Of a stretch of 64,000 nt of DNA, positions 51,760-60,348 are shown piece after piece. Location of the stretch: the NCBI RefSeq assembly GCF_027359925.1, contig NZ_CP114767.1, positions 2,976,001 through 3,040,000 of the forward strand, written 5' to 3'. The position numbers were made by a program, and so were the translations under genes. The stretch comes from Hymenobacter canadensis. GTDB taxonomy: Bacteria; Bacteroidota; Bacteroidia; Cytophagales; Hymenobacteraceae. The first letter of the stretch is position 1, and each line of letters begins with the position of its first letter. The notes beneath the pieces are model-generated. The model searched no databases, was not told the origin of the DNA, and saw nothing but the letters and a program-made list of their open reading frames with translations.

Positions 51760-52302
51760 TTAAAACGGAGAGTTAAACCCGGCCAGGGTGGGCAGCACCT
51801 GGTCTTTGGCGGAGATGGTGGGGTTTTGCACGCCCCAGTCGATGCCCAGCGCGGGGTCGTTCCAGAGCAGGCCGCCTTCCGACTCCGGGGCGTAGTAGTT
51901 CGTGCACTTGTACAGGAATAGCGTGTTGTCTTCGAGGGCCGTGAAGCCGTGCGCGAAGCCTACGGGCACATACAGCATATTGAAGCGCTCTGAGTCCAGC
52001 TCCACCGACAAATGCTGGCCGTAAGTGGGCGAGTCTCGGCGGATATCCACGATTACGTCGAGGGCCCGGCCGGCGGCCACGCGCACCAGCTTGGCCTGGG
52101 CGAAGGGCGGCTTCTGGAAGTGCAGGCCCCGCACCACGCCCCGGTCGGAGCGCGACTGGTTGTCCTGCACCCACTCGCCGCTGATGCCGGCTTCGGCCAG
52201 CCGCCGCTCGCTGAACGACTCGAAAAAGGCGCCCCGAATATCCCCGAATACGCGCGGCAGGATTTCCACCGTCCCGGCAATATCAAAATACTTAAACTCC
52301 AT
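51760..52302 (-). CDS. rfbC: dTDP-4-dehydrorhamnose 3,5-epimerase
   Basis: 180 residues, cupin fold. Catalytic His61 lies in VVRGLHFQKPPFAQAKLVRV. The expected aromatic/acidic block is present (NTLFLYKCTNYYAPESEGG, then WNDPALGIDW). It converts dTDP-4-keto-6-deoxy-glucose to the rhamnose precursor. The other rhamnose genes (rfbA, rfbB, rfbD) are not next to it. The GT4 gene upstream on the same strand is about 80 bases away and the two may be co-transcribed for surface-sugar synthesis. Confidence 0.94.
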   Translation of the reverse strand: MEFKYFDIAGTVEILPRVFGDIRGAFFESFSERRLAEAGISGEWVQDNQSRSDRGVVRGLHFQKPPFAQAKLVRVAAGRALDVIVDIRRDSPTYGQHLSVELDSERFNMLYVPVGFAHGFTALEDNTLFLYKCTNYYAPESEGGLLWNDPALGIDWGVQNPTISAKDQVLPTLAGFNSPF

Positions 52303-52383
52303 ATAACAGCTTCTAGTGGCCGGTTCCGCCGGGTTTTGGGACGCAAGTTAGGCAGATTTTGCGGGGGCCAAACGGCCCGGCCG

Positions 52384-53499
52384 TTACCGTTTTCCTACGG
52401 CGGCTACTTCACGCAGATACTTGTCCAGCACAATCCGCTCGTCGAACTTGGTTTCGGCGAGGTGGCGGCCGGCGCGGCCCATCTGCTCCAGCTCGGCGGC
52501 AGGCAGGCGCAGGATCTGCAGCATCTTGGCGGCCAGGTCGGCGGCGTTGCGCACTTCGCAGAGCAGGCCGTTCTGGCCGTCCACCACGGTTTCGCGGCAG
52601 CCGGGCACGTCCGTCGTGACGATGGGCTTGGCCATGGCGGCGGCTTCGAGCAGGGTTTTGGGCGTGCCTTCGCGGTAGCTGGGCAGCACCACGCAATCGG
52701 CCTCCCGGATCTGGGCGGCCACGTTGTCGGAGGTGCCCAGGTACTCGACGTGGCCGGCCTGCAGCCACTGCTCAAACACGGCGCGCTTCACGCCCACGCC
52801 GCCGCTTTCATCCACGCCGCCCAGCAGCTGCACCCGCGTGCCGGGCACGGCTTCGCGCACCAGGCGGGCGGCCTCGAAATACTCTTCCACGCCCTTTTCG
52901 TAGAGCACGCGCGCAATCATCAGGAACACGAAAGGCGTGTTGCGCCGGAACGTGGCGGCGGGCCGGAACTTGTCGGTAGCCACGCCGGAGCCGGGCAGCA
53001 GATCCGTAATGGCGGGCTGCACCAACTGATGCTGCAGAAACAGCTGCCGGTCGTCGTCGTTCTGGAAAAACACCTTGCGTGGAAACCGGAACGCGAAGCG
53101 GTAGAGGCCCAGCGCCACCTGGCTCACCAGGTTTTTCACAATAAACACCGTGCCCAGCCCGCTCACGTTGTTCACGCTCGGGATGCCGGCCAGCTTAGCG
53201 GCCAGCGTGCCGTAGATGTTGGGCTTGATGGTGTAGTGCAGCACTACATCGGGTTTTTCGCGCTTATAGATAGTGTAGAAGCGGCGCGTAAGCAAGGCAT
53301 CTTTTACAGGGTTGGTGCCCTTGTTTTCCATCAGGATGGGCACGTAGCGGCAGCCCAGCTCGGTTTCGAGGCGCTCGGAGTAGGCATCCGGCGGGGCAAT
53401 GGCCAGCACCTCGTGCCCGGCGTCCTGCAGCGCTTTTACCAGGCTGCGGCGGAAGTTCCAGATGTTCCAGCTTGTATTGATGACCAGGGCAACGCGCAT
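52384..53499 (-). CDS. Glycosyltransferase family 4 (second copy)
   Basis: 371 residues. The N-terminal half begins with MRVALVINTSWNIWNFRRSL and APPDAYSERLETELG. A GT4 donor-site stretch VVLPSYREGTPKTLLEAAAM is followed by KPIVTTDVPGCRETV. The pattern resembles galactosyl/N-acetylgalactosaminyl transferases of the PglA/WbpX kind, but the sugar is not decidable. It lies upstream of rfbC on the same strand. Confidence 0.9.
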   Translation of the reverse strand: MRVALVINTSWNIWNFRRSLVKALQDAGHEVLAIAPPDAYSERLETELGCRYVPILMENKGTNPVKDALLTRRFYTIYKREKPDVVLHYTIKPNIYGTLAAKLAGIPSVNNVSGLGTVFIVKNLVSQVALGLYRFAFRFPRKVFFQNDDDRQLFLQHQLVQPAITDLLPGSGVATDKFRPAATFRRNTPFVFLMIARVLYEKGVEEYFEAARLVREAVPGTRVQLLGGVDESGGVGVKRAVFEQWLQAGHVEYLGTSDNVAAQIREADCVVLPSYREGTPKTLLEAAAMAKPIVTTDVPGCRETVVDGQNGLLCEVRNAADLAAKMLQILRLPAAELEQMGRAGRHLAETKFDERIVLDKYLREVAAVGKR

Positions 53500-53648
53500 T
53501 CTTCAGGGTAACAGGTGAAAAGCAAACAGACTGGGCGGGCCGGCAAAGGTACCAAACGCCCGGCCGGCCTATACGGCCCCAAACTTTTTTCGGCTGCCGA
53601 CACTTGCTTCGCCCTGCCCCGCCGGCCACTACCAGTTGCCGGCACCCG

Positions 53649-53656
53649 TATCTTTG
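53649..53656 (+). promoter_or_regulatory. -7 box of the cytochrome c gene
   Basis: TATCTTTG matches TAnnTTTG, 25 bases before the ATG at 53682. No TTG is found at the best upstream spacing. Confidence 0.55.
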
Positions 53657-53681
53657 CCGCTCCTCCTGACCGTTCCTCCTG

Positions 53682-54494
53682 ATGCTGAATATCGTTTTGT
53701 GGCGGCTGCACGCCGTTGTGGTGGTGCTGACGCTGTTGTTTTTCCTCTACAAGCTGCTGCTGCTGCTCACGGACCGCCAGGAACAGCTGCGCCGCCTGCG
53801 CGCCCGCACCCGCTGGGCCGACAGCCTGCTGCTGGGTGCCGGCCTGCTCACGTTTGCAGCCGCCTACGTCACCTACACGGGTCCCAAAATACCGTGGGCC
53901 TGGGTCAGGGCGGTGTTTTTAATGATTGTTGCCCTGGGCTTTGTCCGGGCACTACGGCAAGAGCGCCGGGGGGCAGCCCGCCTCTTCCTGCTGGGCTTGG
54001 TAGTCAGCTACGGCCTTCATACGTACAGCGCGCTCGTCATTCAGGGGCAGCAGCAGCCCAACGTGCTGCGGCAGGCGCTGCTGGGAGAAGCTCCTAATGC
54101 GGCGGCTTTGTCGGGCACTATACCCACCGCCGCCGGCCTGCCGGAAACCACCGCCACGCCCGACGCCGACGTGCCCATCGAAGCTGCCTCAGCCGGCCTG
54201 TCCGATGCCGACGCAGCTACCATTGCCAGCGCCTCTGACGAAGCTTCCGCTACCAGTGCTAATCCGGAACTGGCAGCCGGGCAGGCCCTGTTTACAAAGA
54301 ACTGCGTAGTATGCCACGGGCCCGACGGCCAGCGCGGCCTCAACGGCGCCCACGACCTCACCAAAAGCAACCTCAACACCGCCGGCCGCGTGTACCTCGT
54401 CACCAATGGGCTCGGCAAAATGCCGGCCTTCCAGGGCAAGCTCACCGACGCGCAAATCCAGCAGGTAGTGGCCTATTCGCTCACGCTGCGGTAG
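53682..54494 (+). CDS. Membrane-anchored monoheme cytochrome c
   Basis: 270 residues. Four membrane helices (about 10-30, 47-65, 74-90, 99-117) are followed by a Thr/Ala/Ser-rich linker (about 145-195). The C-terminal class I cytochrome c domain has heme motif CVVCH (208-212) and distal ligand M247 in GLGKMPAF. The membrane part looks like the SirB-type or small DUF families but is not a known oxidase subunit. It should donate or accept electrons outside the inner membrane. It is 57 bases before hflX, but a functional link is unlikely. No heme-biogenesis genes are present. Confidence 0.85.
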   Translation: MLNIVLWRLHAVVVVLTLLFFLYKLLLLLTDRQEQLRRLRARTRWADSLLLGAGLLTFAAAYVTYTGPKIPWAWVRAVFLMIVALGFVRALRQERRGAARLFLLGLVVSYGLHTYSALVIQGQQQPNVLRQALLGEAPNAAALSGTIPTAAGLPETTATPDADVPIEAASAGLSDADAATIASASDEASATSANPELAAGQALFTKNCVVCHGPDGQRGLNGAHDLTKSNLNTAGRVYLVTNGLGKMPAFQGKLTDAQIQQVVAYSLTLR

Positions 54495-54551
54495 AGTTTC
54501 CGCTCCGCTACCCGCTTTTTCATTTACCTGCTCTCCCCTACTCCTTCTGAT

Positions 54552-55892
54552 ATGGCCAAGAAATCCAACTCCGGCGGCCGCCAGCAAACCAACAGCACCC
54601 GCCACCCCGGCGCCGTCGACAGCGCCAAGGGCCGCGCTGGCCGCATCCTGGCCAAAGGCAACAAAGACGCCACCTACGAAACCGCCGTGGAGGAAGAAAC
54701 CGCCGTGCTGGTGGCCGTGCCCGACAAGCGCCAGGCCGACGCCCGCACCCAGGAATACCTCGACGAGCTGGCCTTCCTGGCCGAAACGGCCGGCGTTACG
54801 GTCACCAAGCGCTTCGTGCAGCGCCTCGACAAGCCCGACATCCGCACGTTTGTGGGCGAAGGCAAGCTTGAGGAAATCAAGGCCTACGTGCAGCACTCCG
54901 GCACCAACGTCGTCATCTTCGACGACGACCTCTCGCCTTCGCAATTGCGCAACCTGGAGGCCGAGCTGAAGGTGAAAATCGTGGACCGCTCCCTGCTCAT
55001 CATCGACATCTTCGCCCGCCGGGCCAAGTCGGCCACGGCGCGCACGCAGGTGGAGCTGGCGCAGTACCAGTACCTGCTGCCCCGCCTCACCGGCCTCTGG
55101 ACTCACCTGGACAAGCAGCGCGGCGGTGGCGTCAGCCAGCGGGGCCCGGGCGAAACCGAGATTGAAACTGACCGCCGCGTGGTGCGCGAGCGGATCGACT
55201 TCCTGAAGGAAAAGCTCAAGGACCTCGACAAGCAAAGCCACACCCAGCGCAAAAGCCGCGGTGGCGTGGTGCGGGTGGCGCTGGTGGGCTACACCAACGT
55301 GGGCAAAAGCACCATTATGAACCTGCTGAGCCGCTCCGACGTGTTTGCCGAAAACAAGCTGTTTGCCACCGTCGATTCCACGGTGCGCAAAATCGTGTTC
55401 GACAACGTGCCGTTTCTTCTCTCCGACACCGTGGGGTTTATCCGCAAGCTGCCCACCCGCCTGATTGAGAGCTTCAAGAGCACCCTCGACGAAATCCGGG
55501 AAGCCGACCTGCTGATTCACGTTGTGGACATCTCGCACCCCACCTTCGAGGAGCAGATGGAGGTGGTGAATGCCACGCTCAAGGACATCGAGGCCGCCGA
55601 CAAGCCCATGCTGCTCGTCTTCAACAAGATTGACCAGTACCGCGCCGATGCCCCCGCCGACGCCGTGCCCGATTTCGAGGGCATGAACCTCGACGAAGAC
55701 CTGCCCGTGCGCCCTTCGCTAGCCCAGCTGCAGGATACGTACATGGCCAAGCTCCACGACCCGGTGATTTTCATCTCGGCGCAGGAGCGTGAAAATATCG
55801 ATGAGCTGCGCGCCCTCATCACGCGCCACGTGGGCAAGATTCATATGGAGCGCTACCCCAATTTCGTGCCCGGCTTCAGCGTAGAGGAATAG
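54552..55892 (+). CDS. hflX: Ribosome-associated GTPase HflX
   Basis: 446 residues. The N-terminal HflX domain (about 45-235) includes GRGKLEEIKAYV-type sequence (FVGEGKLEEIKAYVQHSGTN) and the long helix KLKDLDKQSHTQRKSRGG. The G domain has P-loop GYTNVGKST (246-254) and DTVGFI for G3, with NKID for G4. HflX rescues stalled or heat-damaged ribosomes in E. coli. The gene starts 57 bases after the cytochrome gene and is followed by a terminator. Confidence 0.95.
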   Translation: MAKKSNSGGRQQTNSTRHPGAVDSAKGRAGRILAKGNKDATYETAVEEETAVLVAVPDKRQADARTQEYLDELAFLAETAGVTVTKRFVQRLDKPDIRTFVGEGKLEEIKAYVQHSGTNVVIFDDDLSPSQLRNLEAELKVKIVDRSLLIIDIFARRAKSATARTQVELAQYQYLLPRLTGLWTHLDKQRGGGVSQRGPGETEIETDRRVVRERIDFLKEKLKDLDKQSHTQRKSRGGVVRVALVGYTNVGKSTIMNLLSRSDVFAENKLFATVDSTVRKIVFDNVPFLLSDTVGFIRKLPTRLIESFKSTLDEIREADLLIHVVDISHPTFEEQMEVVNATLKDIEAADKPMLLVFNKIDQYRADAPADAVPDFEGMNLDEDLPVRPSLAQLQDTYMAKLHDPVIFISAQERENIDELRALITRHVGKIHMERYPNFVPGFSVEE

Positions 55893-55915
55893 CCATTTCG
55901 CGACAGTCCATTTCC

Positions 55916-55946
55916 AGCCCTGGCATAGTTGCCAGGGCTTTTTTTT
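55916..55946 (+). terminator. Intrinsic terminator after hflX
   Basis: AGCCCTGGC (55916-55924) pairs with GCCAGGGCT (55931-55939), followed by eight T. Confidence 0.9.
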
Positions 55947-56066
55947 GCTCGCGGATATCCGGTAGCGCCTATTCACCATCCGCTGCTTTCAAGCAATAAC
56001 GGCTTATGCTCACATGTCGGGCCCAACATATATTATTATAACATTGCGATGCTACACGTTATTTTA

Positions 56067-56084
56067 TTGAAATTTTATCAATAA
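56067..56084 (+). promoter_or_regulatory. Conserved dyad upstream of M43 protease 1
   Basis: TTGAAATTTTATCAATAA. TTGA-N7-TCAA is a dyad. It matches 15 of 18 bases of the element before protease 2 and ends 43 bases before the ATG. Confidence 0.6.
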
Positions 56085-56127
56085 ACTGAGCGTCATACCC
56101 CATTCCTCATCAGCAAAATCCTGGAAC

Positions 56128-57390
56128 ATGAAGAAAAACGTTTACTCGCTCGCCCTTGCCTTTCTTGGCCTGACTTCCGCTGCCTTCGCGCAGGATTTCC
56201 GTCAAGGCAATCTGGATTTAGCCCCAGCCGGCCGCTCATGCGCCGCTATGGAAGTGTTGGCCGCTCAGATGCAGGCCGACCCCAGCCTGGCCCAGCGCAT
56301 GGCCAACGTGGAAGCTCAGACCCGCGCCTTCGAGAAGTCGCCGGTGTTCAGCCGCGCCACGGCCGGCATAGTTACGATTCCAGTAGTGGTGCACGTGGTA
56401 TACAAGACGGCCGCCGAGAATGTATCGACAGCCCAGGTGCAGGCCCAGATTGACGTGCTGAATAAGGACTTCGCAAAGATGAACGCCGATGCCAGCCTCG
56501 TGCCGGCGGCTTTCTCTGGCCTAGCGGCTAACACCAACATCCAGTTTGTGCTGGCCAAGCGCGACCCGAACGGCAACGCCACCACCGGCATTGTGCGGAC
56601 GCTCACCAAAACCACTTCCTGGAGCAGCAACGACGCCGTGAAGAACGCCAAGCGCGGCGGCTCGAATGCCTGGCCTACCAGCGCTTACCTCAACCTGTGG
56701 GTATGCAACCTGGGTCAGGGCCTGCTCGGCTACGCTCAGTTCCCGGGTGGTACCGCCAGCACCGATGGCGTGGTGGTATTGTACTCGTCGCTGCCCGGCG
56801 GCACCTCGCGCCCCTACGACAAAGGCCGCACGGCCACGCACGAAGTGGGCCACTGGCTGAACCTGCGCCACATCTGGGGTGATGCCAGCTGCGGCAACGA
56901 CCTGGTGAGCGACACGCCCACCCAGCAGGCGGCCAACTACGGCTGCCCCAGCTACCCTAAGGTGTCGTGCTCCAACCAGGGCGACATGAGCATGAACTAC
57001 ATGGATTACACCGACGACGCCTGCATGTACATGTTTTCCACCGGCCAGAGCACCCGCATGAACGCGCTGTTCGCCGCTGGTGGAGCCCGCGCTTCGCTCG
57101 CCACGTCGTTGGGCGGCACGGCCCTGCGCCAGTCGGCCAGCGTGGTGGAGGCCCAGAGCAAGGTGCGCCTGTTCCCAAACCCCGCCACCCAGACGCTGAA
57201 CGTGTCGGTACCAGCCGAGCAGTTCGGTAGCTGGAGCGTGAAGGTGTACGACCTGCGCGGCTACGAAATGAAGCAGGTGAGCTACGACAACCAGGGCCAT
57301 ATCGGTGTAGCCGGTCTGCCGCAGGGCCTATACCAGGCGGTACTGACCGACGGCAGCCAAACGATTCGCCAGCGTTTTGAGAAAGAATAG
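56128..57390 (+). CDS. Secreted M43 (pappalysin-type) zinc metalloprotease with type IX sorting domain
   Basis: 420 residues. Signal peptide 1-22 (ends AAFAQ). The metzincin zinc motif [11 protein letters not shown] uses H238, E239, H242 and H248. The Met-turn lies in [15 protein letters not shown] (about 289-303). The domain is the cytophagalysin/pappalysin type. The C-terminal ~75 residues (from [15 protein letters not shown]) are a type IX sorting domain. It is 334 bases upstream of a paralogue in the same orientation that shares most of the catalytic domain, a clear tandem duplication. Confidence 0.93.
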   Translation: MKKNVYSLALAFLGLTSAAFAQDFRQGNLDLAPAGRSCAAMEVLAAQMQADPSLAQRMANVEAQTRAFEKSPVFSRATAGIVTIPVVVHVVYKTAAENVSTAQVQAQIDVLNKDFAKMNADASLVPAAFSGLAANTNIQFVLAKRDPNGNATTGIVRTLTKTTSWSSNDAVKNAKRGGSNAWPTSAYLNLWVCNLGQGLLGYAQFPGGTASTDGVVVLYSSLPGGTSRPYDKGRTATHEVGHWLNLRHIWGDASCGNDLVSDTPTQQAANYGCPSYPKVSCSNQGDMSMNYMDYTDDACMYMFSTGQSTRMNALFAAGGARASLATSLGGTALRQSASVVEAQSKVRLFPNPATQTLNVSVPAEQFGSWSVKVYDLRGYEMKQVSYDNQGHIGVAGLPQGLYQAVLTDGSQTIRQRFEKE

Positions 57391-57470
57391 CGTAATTAGC
57401 GCTGCTTCCGACAGGTGTTGCAGCGCCCCGGCAGTACAGCCCTTCTGATTTTCCATTTGCTCACCAGCTC

Positions 57471-57499
57471 GAAAAGCCCGCCTTATGGTGGGCTTTTCC
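57471..57499 (+). terminator. Intrinsic terminator after M43 protease 1
   Basis: AAAAGCCCGCC (57472-57482) pairs with GGTGGGCTTTT (57487-57497) with a U-rich 3' arm. Confidence 0.85.
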
Positions 57500-57661
57500 T
57501 GTTTGAGGCCCGCCCGGTGCCTGTGATACAGGCACATACTGAAAGTGCAAAAACAAACGCTTGTTCGGGTTTACCGCTGCAGTATTTCTTTTAGCCTGAT
57601 TATCACTACAACGGCTTTTTGGGCTATTATTGAAAATTCATGCCATAAACAGTTTACTATT

Positions 57662-57679
57662 TTGACATATTTTCAATAA
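57662..57679 (+). promoter_or_regulatory. Conserved dyad upstream of M43 protease 2
   Basis: TTGACATATTTTCAATAA. TTGA-N7-TCAA is the same dyad as before protease 1 and ends 44 bases before the ATG. Confidence 0.6.
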
Positions 57680-57723
57680 GTTAGCAGAACCGTTCCCTTT
57701 TCCACAACCAAACTCCTTTTCAC

Positions 57724-59442
57724 ATGAAGAAAACATTTTACGCAACCCTGCTTGCCTGCCTGGGGCTGGGTCTCAGCACGGAAGCACTAGCCCAGCGCCA
57801 GTGTGCCTCTATGGAAGTGCTGGAGCGCCAGCTGGCCACCGACCCCGGCATGGCCCAGCGCATGCAGACCATTGAGAACGTAACCCGCCAGCTGGACGCT
57901 AATCCGGTGGCCCAGCGGGGCACGGCGCTGCTCGGCACCATTCCGGTGGTGGTGCACGTGCTGTACAGCAACGCCAACGAGAATATCTCCGACGCGCAAA
58001 TTGCCTCGCAGATTGCCGTGCTTAATGAAGACTTCCGCAAGCTCAACTCCGACGTGAGCAAGACGCCAGCCGCCTTTGCCGGCCTCGCCGCCGACGCCGG
58101 CCTGCAGTTTGTGCTGGCCAAGCGCGACCCTAGCGGCAACGCCACCACCGGCATCGAACGTAAATCGAGCACCAAAACCACCTGGGGCACCGCCGACGCC
58201 ATGAAGAGCACCACTACCGGCGGCCTCAACGCCTGGCCTGCCAGCCAGTATATGAACATCTGGGTGTGCAACATCGGCGGCGGTATCCTGGGCTACGCCC
58301 AGTTCCCGGGCGGCGCAGCCAGCACCGACGGCGTGGTAATCGGCCCGAACTACTTCGGCCGCACCGGCTACCTGTCGGCGCCGTTCAACCTGGGCCGCAC
58401 GGGCACCCACGAGGTGGGCCACTACCTGAACCTGCGCCACATCTGGGGTGATGCCAACTGTGGCAACGACCTGGTGAGCGACACGCCCACCCAGCAGGCC
58501 GACAACTCCGGCTGCCCCGTGTTCCCGCGCCGCACCTGCGGCAACACCACCAACGGCGACATGTTCATGAACTACATGGACTACACCAATGACGCCTGCA
58601 TGTACATGTTCTCCACCGGCCAGAGCACGCGCATGAACGCGCTGTTCGGTAGCGGCGGCAGCCGCGCTTCGCTGCTCTCCTCGCTGGGCGGCACGGCGCC
58701 AAGCGGCGGTGGCGGCACCACGCCTCCTCCTACCACCATTACGTACTGCGCCAGCAAAGGCACCAGCGTAGCGTATGAGTTCATCGACTACGTGAAGCTG
58801 GGTACCATTGCCCGCACCTCGGGCGCTGATGCCGGCTACTACAACGGCACCGCCCTGAGCACTACTCTGGCCGCTGGCTCGTCGCAGACCATTAGCTACA
58901 GCGCTGGTTTCGCCGGCACAGCTTATACTGAATACTTTAAGGTGTACATCGACTACAACCGGGATGGTGACTTCACGGACGCTGGTGAGTTGGTGGTGAA
59001 TGCCGCCGGCAGTTCCGCCACTACCACCCGCACCAGCTCGTTCACGGTACCGGCTACTGCCAAAACCGGCAGCACCCGCATGCGCGTGGTGATGAGCGAC
59101 GCCTCGGCCACGACCAGCTGCAACAGCTACAGCTACGGCGAAACCGAAGACTACACCGTGACCATCTCGGGTGGTACGGCCCGCACCTCGGCCCGCCTGG
59201 CTTCTACCGACTACAGCGTGTATCCAAACCCAGCCACCAGCGTGCTGAACATTGCCCTGCCCGCCGACCGTGACCTGAGCGCTGTAAGCGTGAAAGTATA
59301 CGACGTGCGCGGGGCCGAGCAGCGCCAGGCCACCTACAGCGCCGAAGGCCAGCTCGACGTGTCGGGCCTGAGCAAAGGCGTGTATATGCTTACCATCACC
59401 GATGGCCAGCAGGTGTCGCACCAGCGCTTCGTGAAGGAATAG
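57724..59442 (+). CDS. Secreted M43 zinc metalloprotease with GEVED domain and type IX sorting domain
   Basis: 572 residues. Signal peptide 1-24. The zinc motif HEVGHYLNLRH uses H229, E230, H233 and H239, with the Met-turn MNYMDYTNDACMYMF. It differs from protease 1 by an inserted GEVED domain (about 338-485; YEFIDYVKLGTIARTSGADA, then YGETEDYTVTISGG) linked by a Gly/Pro/Thr stretch, before the type IX sorting domain (VYPNPATSVLNIALPADRDL to VSHQRFVKE). GEVED domains are beta-sandwiches thought to bind ligands or substrates. Confidence 0.93.
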   Translation: MKKTFYATLLACLGLGLSTEALAQRQCASMEVLERQLATDPGMAQRMQTIENVTRQLDANPVAQRGTALLGTIPVVVHVLYSNANENISDAQIASQIAVLNEDFRKLNSDVSKTPAAFAGLAADAGLQFVLAKRDPSGNATTGIERKSSTKTTWGTADAMKSTTTGGLNAWPASQYMNIWVCNIGGGILGYAQFPGGAASTDGVVIGPNYFGRTGYLSAPFNLGRTGTHEVGHYLNLRHIWGDANCGNDLVSDTPTQQADNSGCPVFPRRTCGNTTNGDMFMNYMDYTNDACMYMFSTGQSTRMNALFGSGGSRASLLSSLGGTAPSGGGGTTPPPTTITYCASKGTSVAYEFIDYVKLGTIARTSGADAGYYNGTALSTTLAAGSSQTISYSAGFAGTAYTEYFKVYIDYNRDGDFTDAGELVVNAAGSSATTTRTSSFTVPATAKTGSTRMRVVMSDASATTSCNSYSYGETEDYTVTISGGTARTSARLASTDYSVYPNPATSVLNIALPADRDLSAVSVKVYDVRGAEQRQATYSAEGQLDVSGLSKGVYMLTITDGQQVSHQRFVKE

Positions 59443-59504
59443 CGCGCTCCGGCGCGGGCTGCAGGTTTAATCGGGCGCCCCGATGCCCTGCTCCAGCCTC
59501 CTGA

Positions 59505-59538
59505 AGAAAGCCCGCCGCATTGGCGGGCTTTCTTTTTT
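59505..59538 (+). terminator. Intrinsic terminator after M43 protease 2
   Basis: AGAAAGCCCGCC (59505-59516) pairs with GGCGGGCTTTCT (59522-59533), then TTTTTT. Confidence 0.9.
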
Positions 59539-59677
59539 AGGACGCTGCCGGCCTACGCATGCTATCTTGCACAGACTACCGCCCAGCATACGCGGCGCCG
59601 CAAAAACCTTTTTCAGGCACCTCAGTAAAGAGGCCTGCTTCTGGTCCGCGACTTCTCTACCTCGCTCCTCCTGCCCT

Positions 59678-60175
59678 ATGAAGACCCTATACCTGATGCG
59701 CCACGCTAAATCCAGCTGGAGCTTCGACGACCTTTCCGACGAGCAGCGCCCCCTCAACGAGCGGGGCCGCACCGACGCCCCGCGCATGGGCCAGGCACTG
59801 GCCGAGCGCAACATCAAACTCGATTTGCTGCTGGCATCCACGGCCGTACGCTCCCTCACCACGGCCGCGCTGGTGGCCAAGGAAATCGAGTACCAGCACG
59901 AGAAAATCGTGGTGCGGCCCGACATCTACCATGCCGACCCGATGACACTGCTGCGCGTCATCCGCGAGTCGCCGGACGAAGCGGGAAGCGTGCTGCTGGT
60001 GGGCCACAACCCCGGCATCACGGAGCTGGCCAACCTGCTTTCACCCAGCCCCCTGAGTGAGGAAATGCCCACCGCGGCCATTGTGTGCCTGCACTTTCAG
60101 GTGGAGCGCTGGGCCGACGCCGACACTCAAAACGCTGAGTTCTATTTCTTCGACTGCCCCCGAGACTCGAATTAA
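59678..60175 (+). CDS. SixA-like histidine phosphatase
   Basis: 165 residues from ATG 59678 (MKTLYLMRHAKSSWSFDDLS); the in-frame extension to 59483 translates a terminator and spacer. The catalytic RHA motif is LMRHAKSSW and the second His is in VGHNPGITEL, with R in LASTAVRSL. It belongs to the short histidine-phosphatase branch. SixA dephosphorylates the HPt domain of ArcB in E. coli; the target here is unknown. Upstream of ppk1 on the same strand. Confidence 0.88.
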   Translation: MKTLYLMRHAKSSWSFDDLSDEQRPLNERGRTDAPRMGQALAERNIKLDLLLASTAVRSLTTAALVAKEIEYQHEKIVVRPDIYHADPMTLLRVIRESPDEAGSVLLVGHNPGITELANLLSPSPLSEEMPTAAIVCLHFQVERWADADTQNAEFYFFDCPRDSN

Positions 60176-60190
60176 CAATCGTAAAAGAAC

Positions 60191-60318
60191 GTCATGTTGA
60201 GCATGTGGCGCATCAAGCCAGTGTGCGCAGCCGTAGCCGAAGCATCCCTCCCGCTTCGTTGCAATGGCGTATAATTAGCCAGAGGTAGAGATGCTGCGCC
60301 CTTCGCTCAGCATGACAG
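60191..60318. repeat. Imperfect palindrome, GTCATnnnGAGC family
   Basis: GTCATGTTGAGC (60191-60202) pairs with GCTCAGCATGAC (60305-60316). Its 3' arm read in reverse shows GTCATGCTGAGCGAAGGGCG. It sits between the phosphatase gene and ppk1. Confidence 0.65.
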
Positions 60319-60348
60319 TCCTTTTGCCATTCCCTTTACCTTTACCTC

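Larger units (their letters stand above)
57391..57723. other. Spacer between the two M43 protease genes
   Basis: It holds a terminator (57471-57499), a small hairpin GTGCCTGT/ACAGGCAC near 57518-57536, and an AT-rich leader with the dyad at 57662-57679. I see no gene. Confidence 0.7.

Noticed and set aside
57787..59421. 544-residue minus-strand frame opposite M43 protease 2
   Set aside because: Antisense shadow; Gly/Ala/His-rich with no domain.
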